Assembly (NCBI GenBank): GCA_016839845.1
Contig: JAEOTL010000548.1
Span: 1-11,957 of the forward strand
Direction of reading: 5' to 3'
From: Promethearchaeota archaeon
GTDB lineage: Archaea; Asgardarchaeota; Lokiarchaeia; Sigynarchaeales; SOKP01
Length of the DNA stretch: 11,957 bases
Shown: piece by piece, positions 1 through 7,231 of the stretch
Position numbering within the stretch: position 1 is the stretch's first letter
How the letters are laid out: every line of letters starts with the position of its first letter
Notes under the pieces: model-generated
Databases searched by the model: none
What the model saw: the letters and a program-made list of their open reading frames with translations, nothing else
Told to the model about the DNA's origin: nothing
Position numbers and translations under genes: made by a program

Positions 1-1825
1 TTAATTTTGGAACATGCCTTGGACTAGTTTTCTCACGTAGAGTTTGTTTAATCTTTATTTTTAGTTCATCAGTAAGCTCAAATCCTTCATTAAGCAATAC
101 AAACATTACAATTCTGATATCGCCACTTATTTTTTGACCAATTACAAGACTATCAGCAATTTCAGGTAATTGTTCAACGACGTTATAAATTTCTGCTGTG
201 CCAATCCTAACTCCTGAGGGTTTAAGAACGGCATCAGATCGCCCCCAAAAAGTGATTCCACCCGTCACACTATTGATTAAAACGTAATCTCCATGTCTCC
301 ATACATTTTTTCCTACATCTTTAAAATGATCAAAGTATGCTGCCTTATATTTTGTCATATTCTCGTCATCCCCCCAAAAGTATATGGGCATTGAGGGAGA
401 TGGTGCTTCACACACTAATTCTGCTTGCTCATCTTCAACAGAGTTTCCTTTATCATCATAGGCTTGGACTTTCATTCCTAATGATTTTCCTTGTATTTCC
501 CCAGAATATACGGGAAGAATTGGTATTGCACATGCAAAACAGCCATTTAAGTCTGTACCTCCGCTGATAGAGTTGAAAAACAAATCTTTTTTGATATTAG
601 AATATACAAACTCAAATCCTTCAGGTGATAGAGTAGATGCTGTTTGACTTATTATCCTTAATGCGTTGAGATCATATTTCTCTGCTGGTTTGGCATCCAA
701 TCCCATTAAATGGTGGAGATATGAAGCACTTGTTCCAAATATCGTAACCTTATATTTTTCAATGAGTTCAAACATTCTAAGAGGATGTGGATAAAGGGGG
801 TTCCCATCATATAAGAATATCGTTGCTCCTACGGCTAATGAACTTATTAGCCAATTCCACATCATCCAAGATGGTGCAGTAATATAATTAATAACGTCCT
901 CGCGTTTAAGATCTGTTGCTAATATAAGTTCTTTTAGGTGATTTATTAGAACTCCACCTGCGCCTTGTACCATACATTTTGGTTTTCCAGTCGTACCAGA
1001 AGAAAACATTATATATACTGGATGATCAAAAGGTAATTGTGCAAACTTAAGCTGATAATTCTCATCATTAGAAAGAAAATCATCCCAGTGAACGGCTTTA
1101 GGAATGTTAGTAATATCTGGTTTGTCATCGGAGATATATGATACGATAACGACTTTTTCAATTGAGGGGATTGCTTCAACAACTTCTTTTACATTCGGAA
1201 TGATGTTAAAAATTTTATCCCGGTAGTAATATCCATCAACAGCGAATAGTACTTTTGGTTCGATCTGACCAAACCTATCAATTACTGCACTAGCTTGTAA
1301 TTCAGCGCCACAAGAAGCCCAAATAGCACCAATGGCTGTAGTAGCTAGCATTGCGGTTGGTGTTTCAATTAAATTTGGAATATATGACACAATTCTATCT
1401 CCAACTTGAATTCCTATATCTTGAAGAGACTGTGCTAATCGAGTAACTTGCTTGTTTAAATTTTCGTAACTGATAATTTCAGTTTTTTTATTTTCCCCCT
1501 GAAAGATAAAAGCAAATTGGTCATCATTATATTTAAGAAGATTTTCAGCAAAGTTGAGCTTCGCACCAGGGAACCATTTAGTTCCCGGAAATAAGTTTAA
1601 ATCCTCAACGACTTCATCATAAGACTTCGACGCAATAATACCTCCGAAATCCCACATGGCTGCCCAAAAATCTTCGATATATTCAACCGACCAATCATAG
1701 AGTTCCTTCCCTCCTTTTATACTTTTATCAAACTTTCTATTGATTAACTCAATAAACTGGGTTATATTTGCGTTGTTAATCCATTCTTCAGAAGGTTCCC
1801 ATAATTTTTTTGGTTCGTCATTCAT
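1..1825 (-). CDS. aacS: Acetoacetyl-CoA synthetase (C-terminus cut by window edge)
   Basis: Predicted to activate acetoacetate with ATP and CoA to acetoacetyl-CoA through an acyl-adenylate; probably cytosolic. I translated the minus strand from ATG at 1825 and found 608 uninterrupted codons before the edge; family members are usually about 650 residues, so roughly 40-60 are missing. ANL-superfamily motifs run in order: the phosphate loop FSSGTTGKPK (about 274-283), WMMWNW (320-325), SGGTD (421-425), WRHGDY (509-514), and GRSDA followed by GVRIGTAEIY (528-547). WMMWNW, SGGTD and GVRIGTAEIY are typical of acetoacetyl-CoA rather than acetyl-CoA synthetases. The catalytic lysine near the C-terminus would lie outside the window. 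A TATA-like TATAATTG (1893-1900 region, read on the minus strand) is a weak promoter candidate. The phosphohexomutase lies 118 nt upstream on the same strand, probably as a separate unit. Family assignment is firm; substrate is inferred from motifs. Confidence 0.93.
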   Translation of the reverse strand, partial: MNDEPKKLWEPSEEWINNANITQFIELINRKFDKSIKGGKELYDWSVEYIEDFWAAMWDFGGIIASKSYDEVVEDLNLFPGTKWFPGAKLNFAENLLKYNDDQFAFIFQGENKKTEIISYENLNKQVTRLAQSLQDIGIQVGDRIVSYIPNLIETPTAMLATTAIGAIWASCGAELQASAVIDRFGQIEPKVLFAVDGYYYRDKIFNIIPNVKEVVEAIPSIEKVVIVSYISDDKPDITNIPKAVHWDDFLSNDENYQLKFAQLPFDHPVYIMFSSGTTGKPKCMVQGAGGVLINHLKELILATDLKREDVINYITAPSWMMWNWLISSLAVGATIFLYDGNPLYPHPLRMFELIEKYKVTIFGTSASYLHHLMGLDAKPAEKYDLNALRIISQTASTLSPEGFEFVYSNIKKDLFFNSISGGTDLNGCFACAIPILPVYSGEIQGKSLGMKVQAYDDKGNSVEDEQAELVCEAPSPSMPIYFWGDDENMTKYKAAYFDHFKDVGKNVWRHGDYVLINSVTGGITFWGRSDAVLKPSGVRIGTAEIYNVVEQLPEIADSLVIGQKISGDIRIVMFVLLNEGFELTDELKIKIKQTLREKTSPRHVPKL

Positions 1826-1929
1826 AGAGCATACCCTTTATCTACTCTCAAATCAGTTTTAGTTTATGTATTGTACTCATATTGAATATTTCTATAATTG
1901 CAAAATTTTTTTTAAATGTTTCTAGTTTT

Positions 1930-1934
1930 AAAAA
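1930..1934 (-). terminator. Short T-run after the phosphohexomutase gene
   Basis: Five consecutive T on the minus strand begin about 10 nt after the phosphohexomutase stop, in an AT-rich spacer of 118 nt before the next gene. Archaeal transcription commonly ends at U-tracts, so this could end the longin-Arf/phosphohexomutase transcript. The tract is short and no hairpin accompanies it. Confidence 0.35.
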
Positions 1935-1943
1935 GTAGTTAGA

Positions 1944-3698
1944 TTACTTATAATTCTGATTAACAAATTCCATAACATTTGAGATTTCTTCTAAATAGGT
2001 TTCTTTTTTCCCAAAAATATAAAATCTTACGTTGGGACCAGTACCAGAGGGTCTAAAATATAGTGTCGAATTTTCACTCTTTAGTTCAAAAATATCGATC
2101 ATACCGTTATTATCTGAGAGAGCATTAACCACATATTTTTTCTCTTTAATGATTATTGATTTTCCATCATTCTTCTCAAAGTTTTTTATTATTTTTACTT
2201 TTTCTTTATCTGTGGCATGTATAGTTCGGTTTATTCCCTTAATCGACCAGTCTATTGATTCTGAAATTAAATAACCTCTACAAAGTAATTCAGTTATTAA
2301 TACCAATGCTGGAACTGGATATTTATCGGCAATTATCTCGTGATCTGTTGTGAATGTATAATCCTTAGAATTTTCATTTTTTGACATATCTAAAATGTTA
2401 AGTGTATGTCCTCCACTTTCTTCCCAAAACACCATTAAAAAAGACTCACCTTCTAAGTGTTGGTTCTCTATAATTTTAATAATATGTTGTCTAAGTGGGG
2501 TTGCTCTATTTATTTTTGTTAGGTTTTTGTTCTCATCTTCATAGTATAGTATTGCCTTGTTAATCTTCGACTGCTCAACTTTAATACTTAAAAGGAAATA
2601 AAGAATGACTCCCAAGTGTTTGTATCCAACTCCAGTTAATATATTAATAAAACTAGTGTGGTCTCCTCTTAAATCACTTGGGATTGTTCTCACGTTAATT
2701 ATTTTCTTTCCATATTCTTGTGCTAAGATATTGTGCATTGCCGAATAAATTTCATTAGGGATGTAAGTGAAATATTCTCCATTTTGCTTCACATAGAGTG
2801 CGATCCTATCTCTATCAGCATCTAATAATAAAGCAATTTTAGAATCTGACCGTTCCATAATTTCTTTTAATTTTTCTTCACGAATGACCTTTATTGGATT
2901 AGGAGGATTAATTTCTTCTTCAATTAATATCACATTTGCTCCATAATACTTAAATAAATCTACGATCCCCTTTGCTTTCCCTAAATAGGGCCAAATCACA
3001 ATATTTCTATCCTTGATACTTCTAATTTCCAAGACTTTAGATAATAATTTTTTGATATACTCATTATTTCTCTCAATAGCATTAGTCAGAATTGGTTTAT
3101 AATCAGCTTCTAAATGAATTTCCGTATAGTCTAAAGCTTTTTGAGAAATTTCTTTAAAAAATTTACCAGACATAGGGATTGGGTAATCTATATAAAATTT
3201 GATCCCATTCCAAGAGATATCATTATGACTCGCAGTTAGTACAATGACTAGTTCTAGTTCCTTATATAACGCTACGGAAGCTGCGCCAAAGGGAGATGAT
3301 ACCTTGGACTCCTCAGGAGAATCTAATTGGTGAAAGACTTCAAATCCATCGTATGCAAATATCTCAGAGCAATATTTCAATAATAATTTCCTGCTTGGAC
3401 GGTTATCAGTAACAATTAGTACTTTTAAATTCTTGGGACCCTTTAATTCAATGAATTGTTGGCTAATTGCTTTAAAAACCCGTAAAAACAGAAATAATTT
3501 CCTATTGGAGAGAAAATATTTTTTATCATCTTCGATGATATCATATAGTTGGATTCTTAATCCTGATGTAGGTGCTACTATAGGGTCTATTATTGCTTTT
3601 TCTTCTTCAGATAATTTTGGTAATCTTAAGATCTTCACTGGACCTTTGACATCATTGAATTCTAGCTTATCATTTATAAACTTCGCCACAAATTTCAC
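1944..3698 (-). CDS. Alpha-D-phosphohexomutase (phosphoglucomutase/phosphomannomutase family), long form
   Basis: Likely interconverts hexose 1- and 6-phosphates in sugar-nucleotide or central sugar metabolism. The four family sites are present in order: an N-terminal TSGLR (44-48); the catalytic phosphoserine loop TASHN (155-159, Ser157); the metal loop DADRDR (293-298), keeping the three aspartates of DxDxDR; a sugar-binding loop EESGGHT (426-432); and a phosphate-binding loop RPSGTGP (549-555). At 584 residues it is much longer than usual archaeal PGM/PMM proteins (about 450) and nearer PGM2/PgcA-type enzymes. Oddities are Arg between the last two metal aspartates, an extra Gly in the sugar loop, and Gly for the usual Glu in SGTEP. 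The start is GTG at 3698, because an in-frame TAA lies two codons upstream. No clear Shine-Dalgarno is visible. The gene begins 10 nt after the longin-Arf stop, so the two are probably co-transcribed. Substrate is unknown. Confidence 0.88.
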   Translation of the reverse strand: MKFVAKFINDKLEFNDVKGPVKILRLPKLSEEEKAIIDPIVAPTSGLRIQLYDIIEDDKKYFLSNRKLFLFLRVFKAISQQFIELKGPKNLKVLIVTDNRPSRKLLLKYCSEIFAYDGFEVFHQLDSPEESKVSSPFGAASVALYKELELVIVLTASHNDISWNGIKFYIDYPIPMSGKFFKEISQKALDYTEIHLEADYKPILTNAIERNNEYIKKLLSKVLEIRSIKDRNIVIWPYLGKAKGIVDLFKYYGANVILIEEEINPPNPIKVIREEKLKEIMERSDSKIALLLDADRDRIALYVKQNGEYFTYIPNEIYSAMHNILAQEYGKKIINVRTIPSDLRGDHTSFINILTGVGYKHLGVILYFLLSIKVEQSKINKAILYYEDENKNLTKINRATPLRQHIIKIIENQHLEGESFLMVFWEESGGHTLNILDMSKNENSKDYTFTTDHEIIADKYPVPALVLITELLCRGYLISESIDWSIKGINRTIHATDKEKVKIIKNFEKNDGKSIIIKEKKYVVNALSDNNGMIDIFELKSENSTLYFRPSGTGPNVRFYIFGKKETYLEEISNVMEFVNQNYK

Positions 3699-3708
3699 CG
3701 TAAGTTAT

Positions 3709-4578
3709 CTATGATACTTGTTTAATTGCTTCTTTTAGTATTGCCAAAATTTTCTCTCGATACATGGGTTCGATCGCGATCATATCATAGGTTTTGATAA
3801 TTCGTTTTTCACTTGACAAGAACTTCTCACATAACTCAGGTGAAAGAGTGTTTGGCAAATCTTGTTTATTTGCGATCCCAATTACTAATTTATCTTTATA
3901 GTGTTTATCTAAAATATCGTGAATTATTTTTTTTGACCCAATTATGTTCTCATAGGTTGAATCTGTTACCAGCAACGTTATATCTGTCCCGGCTAGAAGT
4001 CCTTTCCAAAGTGAATGATACTGTTTTTGACCAGCAAAATCCCATATCGTTAGAGTTCTATTGAATTCGCTCCCATCATAATCCGCAATGTCGGCTGTAA
4101 TTGTGGGGACATATTCTAAGTCAACATTCTTCCCACAGATTAATTTTGTTAACGTTGTTTTCCCAACGCCCCCAAAACCGAGAATAGAGATTTTTATAGC
4201 CCCTAAAATTAAGTTATCTAATTCTTTTTCAAATTCATAAAATATACTTCGATTTCCAGCCCAGGATCCATCTTCTAAAATCTTCCCGTAGTTGTCAATA
4301 AATCTTGATCTTATGCTTAAGATTTTGGAATTAATTGATGCATCATCGTCCTCTAAATCTGTACATACTACGATTATAATGGTGTCAATGATGGTGTAAA
4401 AATACTTGAAGTCTTCTGTTTGGGTACTTTTAATATCGCTCTGACTGATTTCTTTCATAAATCCTGAGAATGCGCTCAAAAATCCTGCCAGAAGGTCCCT
4501 ATCTACATCTGATACACCATAGTTCCTGAACATCAATGATTTACCGTCTTTTGTAAGGATATTTATATATTGAATCAA
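3709..4578 (-). CDS. Longin-like domain fused to Arf-family small GTPase
   Basis: A GTP-binding switch protein with an extra N-terminal domain. Residues 1 to about 125 start with a strand/hairpin (IQYINILTKDG) and a helix (LLAGFLSAFSGFMKEI), then strands and a long helix. This pattern resembles longin/roadblock-type domains common in Asgard proteins; I assign it by pattern, not by search. Residues 129-289 are an Arf-like G domain: P-loop GFGGVGKTT (134-142), switch-I Thr159, WDFAGQ (179-184) and the Arf-style NKQD (237-240). G5 is divergent (MIAIEP, 266-271). There is no N-terminal glycine for myristoylation. The start is TTG at 4578; an in-frame stop lies just upstream and no ATG fits, while a TATA box 33 nt away supports it. 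It is the first gene of a probable operon with the phosphohexomutase. In eukaryotes, longin domains pair with Arf-like GTPases (SR-alpha/SR-beta); a similar in-cis arrangement is an inference. Confidence 0.9.
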   Translation of the reverse strand: MIQYINILTKDGKSLMFRNYGVSDVDRDLLAGFLSAFSGFMKEISQSDIKSTQTEDFKYFYTIIDTIIIVVCTDLEDDDASINSKILSIRSRFIDNYGKILEDGSWAGNRSIFYEFEKELDNLILGAIKISILGFGGVGKTTLTKLICGKNVDLEYVPTITADIADYDGSEFNRTLTIWDFAGQKQYHSLWKGLLAGTDITLLVTDSTYENIIGSKKIIHDILDKHYKDKLVIGIANKQDLPNTLSPELCEKFLSSEKRIIKTYDMIAIEPMYREKILAILKEAIKQVS

Positions 4579-4610
4579 ATTATTTACCGAAGAAATTTAT
4601 TATTGTAGAA

Positions 4611-4618
4611 TTATATAA
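4611..4618 (-). promoter_or_regulatory. TATA box for the longin-Arf gene
   Basis: TTATATAA, a perfect palindromic TATA element, ends 33 nt before the TTG start at 4578. With an archaeal TATA-to-start-site distance of about 25 nt, the transcript would have a leader of under 10 nt, which fits the lack of a Shine-Dalgarno. Confidence 0.55.
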
Positions 4619-4650
4619 GAATTATTAATTAAATATTAAATTTCGATAAA

Positions 4651-4680
4651 ATATATTTTTTGTAAAAGAGCATATTTTTA
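4651..4680 (+). promoter_or_regulatory. TATA-like elements for the coiled-coil gene
   Basis: Two AT-rich boxes, ATATATTTTT (4651-4660) and CATATTTTTA (4671-4680), lie 36-65 nt before the start at 4716 or 4722. Either could be the TATA element; the spacer is so AT-rich that the choice is uncertain. Confidence 0.35.
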
Positions 4681-4715
4681 CAAGAAGGATTGCTTAGAAA
4701 ATTTCATGGTGAAGA

Positions 4716-5333
4716 ATGCAGATGGGAGAACCAATTAAGGATGGCTTAGAAGAGATACTCGAGTTCATTAAAAATGCGGATGATAAAATTGATAAATTTG
4801 CCTCGGTACTTGAAAAGTTTGGACTTGACATAATAACCAAAATGGGGCAAACTAACGTAAAAATTAATATGCTCACAGATAAAGTTGAAAATGTGAGTAA
4901 AGCTACCATAGATGTAAAAGCGTTGCTCCCACAGCTGACTAATGTCATTGAAAATCAGAAAATTCTGGAGGCTGAACTGGATTTAATACGAACCCTAATA
5001 CAGAAATCTGATATTTCACTTCATGCAAGAAATGTTGAAAGTGAAACAATAAAAAGAGATACCACTGCTACTGATAAAAAACAGGCGATAATTGATCAAT
5101 TTAACACGTTAAAAGATCAACTAAATACGGGGGTTGATCCTATCAATGTGGCAGAAATCCTTGAAAATATTAAGGAAGATATATTCGTTTTCACTGGAGG
5201 GCATAGGATCCTCTATGAAATTGGTCAATATTCAAAAAGTTTAAACGGTTTAATGATCATTCCCGATGACTTAAAATATGATCTACAAGAAAAAATAATT
5301 TTCTGGATCAATAAGTTATCTGTAAAAGGATAG
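4716..5333 (+). CDS. Coiled-coil protein of unknown function, beside two GTPase genes
   Basis: I do not recognise a family. The 205-residue protein is soluble, with no signal peptide or membrane segment. Residues about 8-105 are almost entirely helical, with hydrophobic residues at heptad-like spacing (e.g. ILEFIKNADDKIDKF, then VKINMLTDKVENV and LEAELDLIRTLIQ), suggesting one or more coiled coils. A polar linker (about 105-122) leads to a C-terminal domain with GGHRILYEIGQYSKSLN (about 160-176) and a final helix. ATG at 4716 is the longest start. ATG at 4722 may be the true one, since the Shine-Dalgarno-like GGTGA (4708-4712) sits 9 nt before it but only 3 nt before 4716. The gene is divergent from the longin-Arf gene across a 137-nt spacer and ends 24 nt from the end of the Rab-like gene. 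A role as a GTPase partner is inference from position and shape only. Confidence 0.8.
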   Translation: MQMGEPIKDGLEEILEFIKNADDKIDKFASVLEKFGLDIITKMGQTNVKINMLTDKVENVSKATIDVKALLPQLTNVIENQKILEAELDLIRTLIQKSDISLHARNVESETIKRDTTATDKKQAIIDQFNTLKDQLNTGVDPINVAEILENIKEDIFVFTGGHRILYEIGQYSKSLNGLMIIPDDLKYDLQEKIIFWINKLSVKG

Positions 5334-5357
5334 AAGGAGATATAATTAATTTCCAGT

Positions 5358-5936
5358 CTATTCTTGTAATTTTGAAAGAAGAATTAGCTCCCCTAATTTA
5401 TGGAAAATCTCAGTAACATTTTCTCCTGTTAGAGCTGAAGTTTCATAAAATGGAGCATTTAACTTTTGGGATAAATGATCAGCCATGGGAACAATAATCT
5501 TTTTCTCATCCTTTAAATCTATTTTATTACCGATTAATACTCGTGGAATGCCACTTAATCCATATTTTACTGCTGTTGAGTACCAGTTGTTAATATTTGA
5601 GAATGAACTCGAGCGGGTGACATCATAAACGAGGAGCATCCCATCAGCCCCATTAAAATAAGGACGATGCAACATATAGAATTGGGGCTGACCAGCTATG
5701 TCCCAAACCATAAGTGAAACATCTGTGTCTTTCCCCATATCATTTTTAACCGTAATCTGCTCCTTTGTGATATTTACTCCAACTGTTGGTATATATTCAT
5801 ATTCGAACTTCTCTGCGCAAAAAGCTTTAAGTAATGACGTTTTCCCTACTGCTGGGTCCCCGATTACAATTATCTTGTAAATCATTTCATTTCGTTCATG
5901 GAAGACGAGTTCATTATTGTCGTTTTTTTCAGTCAT
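5358..5936 (-). CDS. Rab/Ras-like small GTPase
   Basis: A complete Ras-superfamily G domain acting as a GTP/GDP switch. Motifs are P-loop GDPAVGKTS (26-34), switch-I PTVGVN with Thr51, switch-II WDIAGQ (78-83, Gln83 for hydrolysis), NKID (137-140) and ETSA (165-168). YDVTR with SFSNINNW (104-118) is Rab-like. The N-terminus carries about 18 extra polar residues. The C-terminus ends at LQE with no cysteine, so prenyl anchoring as in eukaryotic Rabs is absent, as is usual for Asgard GTPases; it is probably cytosolic or recruited by partners. ATG at 5936 is the start, with AT-rich promoter-like sequence upstream. It converges on the coiled-coil gene with 24 nt between stops and has no obvious terminator there. 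Its client process cannot be told from the sequence. Confidence 0.95.
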   Translation of the reverse strand: MTEKNDNNELVFHERNEMIYKIIVIGDPAVGKTSLLKAFCAEKFEYEYIPTVGVNITKEQITVKNDMGKDTDVSLMVWDIAGQPQFYMLHRPYFNGADGMLLVYDVTRSSSFSNINNWYSTAVKYGLSGIPRVLIGNKIDLKDEKKIIVPMADHLSQKLNAPFYETSALTGENVTEIFHKLGELILLSKLQE

Positions 5937-5958
5937 ATCAATAAGTAATTATGTATCT

Positions 5959-5974
5959 TTAATTAATTAATTAA
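5959..5974. repeat. (TTAA)4 simple repeat before the Rab-like gene
   Basis: Four tandem TTAA units make a 16-bp self-complementary tract 23-38 nt upstream of the Rab-like gene's ATG. The distance fits a TATA/promoter element for that gene. It may equally be low-complexity spacer. Confidence 0.5.
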
Positions 5975-5999
5975 TGAAATATGAGTTTAAAAATGTTAA

Positions 6000-6545
6000 T
6001 CATTCATCTTTAAATTGAAATCGTCTTAATATTTTAAAACTCGACATTTTATTTTCATCCCGAGCAATAAAACAGAATTCATTAAGCAGAAATTTGATCT
6101 CCTCCCATTCTGACTGGAGTTTGTCAATCACCTTTAATAAATTATTTCTTCCTTTAATTTGCCCTACACTTAGATGTGGTCTAAAACCGCTTTCAAATTT
6201 ATTTACATCATTGCAATCAGATACAAGTTGAAGAATCTTTGATTGTAAATTAATTATCAGGTCATTAGGTTTAGGATCAAGCCATAGTGTGTAATTTTGC
6301 CGCCCACTGGGAAAGTAATTAAAATTCTTTAGACTAATCTCAAAAGGAGTAATGGATTTGCATTCTTTTTTAAACTCAGCTGCGATGGCGTTATATTCAT
6401 CTTGGGATCGAAAGGGATACAACAAAGTTATATGTGGCATCCATCGATTGATATTTCTATCATATTTTTTGCGTATTTCTTGGATCATTTCCCATTTTTC
6501 TTGTGGTGGGATAATGACTACGGCGGAAGTATAGACTTTACTCAA
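6000..6545 (-). CDS. 2H phosphoesterase / 2'-5' RNA ligase (LigT)-like protein
   Basis: A member of the 2H superfamily, which includes LigT/ThpR RNA 2',3'-cyclic phosphodiesterases and 2'-5' RNA ligases. The two catalytic H-x-T/S tetrapeptides are present: HITL (38-41) in MPHITLLYPF, and HLSV (124-127) in FRPHLSVGQ. Their separation of about 85 residues and the length of 181 residues fit the family. The first strand VYTSAVVIIPP (4-14) also matches the fold. TTG at 6545 is chosen as start because an in-frame TGA lies two codons upstream and the next internal Met (residue 20) would delete the first strand. A TATAATAA-like element lies only about 15-22 nt upstream (minus strand), so promoter placement is unclear. 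Likely acts on cyclic phosphate or 2'-5' linked RNA or nucleotide ends; exact substrate is unknown. The gene stands alone, divergent from the PUA gene. Confidence 0.87.
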   Translation of the reverse strand: MSKVYTSAVVIIPPQEKWEMIQEIRKKYDRNINRWMPHITLLYPFRSQDEYNAIAAEFKKECKSITPFEISLKNFNYFPSGRQNYTLWLDPKPNDLIINLQSKILQLVSDCNDVNKFESGFRPHLSVGQIKGRNNLLKVIDKLQSEWEEIKFLLNEFCFIARDENKMSSFKILRRFQFKDE

Positions 6546-6685
6546 TAAATTTCACACTTTATTATACGATTTAATTCTACTCGAAATTAATGAAAATTAA
6601 TTAAAAGATTTTTATTTAAGTAAAGGTTAAATGTAATTTGAAAAATTAAAATTAATTTTAGATTTTGTACTAAATCCTTAAACGC

Positions 6686-6700
6686 TGAGTTCTAAACTCA
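6686..6700. repeat. Inverted repeat upstream of the PUA gene
   Basis: TGAGTT-CTA-AACTCA, perfect 6-bp arms around a 3-nt centre, ends 24 nt before the ATG at 6725. It could be an operator or a small 5'-UTR hairpin. A possible TATA element (TTTTATTTAAG near 6610-6620) lies upstream of it. Function is unproven. Confidence 0.4.
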
Positions 6701-6724
6701 AAGAGCCATTTCGTGAGCATATAA

Positions 6725-7231
6725 ATGAAAATAAAACAACGACATTTTATTCGAAAATCCGAATTAAAGCCAATTAAAGGCGAAATTCTAAAACAATATA
6801 ATCAAAAATTTGTTGATCAAATATTTCCTCCCAAAAGTAATGTAGAATTGATTCTCACCGAATCAGGGGATACATTATACGCAGTAAACAATGAATTAAA
6901 ATTATGGAAATCAAAGGACGGGTATATTCCTGTGTTAACACTCCTATTGAAAAAACACGTCGATTTAAAGACAATAGTAGTGGACTTTGGGGCAATTCGA
7001 TATGTCGCTAATGGAGCTGATGTGATGAGGCCAGGAATTACGAAAATTGATCCAACTATTGAGAAGGGGGATATTGTTCAGATTATAGAGGAGACAAAAG
7101 AAAGAGCTCTAGCTGTAGGAAAAGCGATGTTCGATGGTCCGGAAATGCAAAAGAAAGAGTCAGGTAAAGTTGTAGAAAATATCCACACCATTCAAGATGC
7201 GATTTGGGAGTTTGAGAAAGATTTTAAATAA
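6725..7231 (+). CDS. PUA-domain RNA-binding protein, MCT-1/Tma20-like
   Basis: Resembles the archaeal counterpart of MCT-1/Tma20 (COG2016), which in eukaryotes acts with DENR on the ribosome in translation re-initiation and 40S recycling. The N-terminal half (1 to about 75) contains KIKQRHFIRKSELKPIK and the YIPVLTLLLKK stretch typical of the pre-PUA domain. The PUA domain follows: VVDFGAIRYVANGADVMRPG (85-104), then IEKGDIVQIIEE and ALAVGKAMFDG (about 112-139). GAI, GAxVMRPG and AxGxAxF are classic PUA signatures. The 168-residue length is usual for archaeal members. ATG at 6725 has a GTGAG (6713-6717) 7 nt upstream that can pair with 16S rRNA. Its stop overlaps the stop of the convergent gene by 8 bp. 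An archaeal role in translation is inferred from the family. Confidence 0.9.
   Translation: MKIKQRHFIRKSELKPIKGEILKQYNQKFVDQIFPPKSNVELILTESGDTLYAVNNELKLWKSKDGYIPVLTLLLKKHVDLKTIVVDFGAIRYVANGADVMRPGITKIDPTIEKGDIVQIIEETKERALAVGKAMFDGPEMQKKESGKVVENIHTIQDAIWEFEKDFK

Noticed and set aside
337..567. Open plus-strand frame of 76 codons.
   Set aside because: It lies antisense to the clear acetoacetyl-CoA synthetase frame, and its translation is low-complexity and not protein-like.
5334..5344. AAGGAGATATA, which looks like a strong Shine-Dalgarno site directly after the coiled-coil gene.
   Set aside because: No plausible plus-strand gene follows; the downstream frame is the antisense of the Rab-like gene and closes within about 25 codons.
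6661..6720. Anticodon-like stem-loop with CTA in a 7-nt loop, suggesting a pyrrolysine-type tRNA before the PUA gene.
   Set aside because: No acceptor stem, D arm or T-arm consensus (GGTTCGAATC-like) surrounds it; the 15-nt inverted repeat explains the signal.
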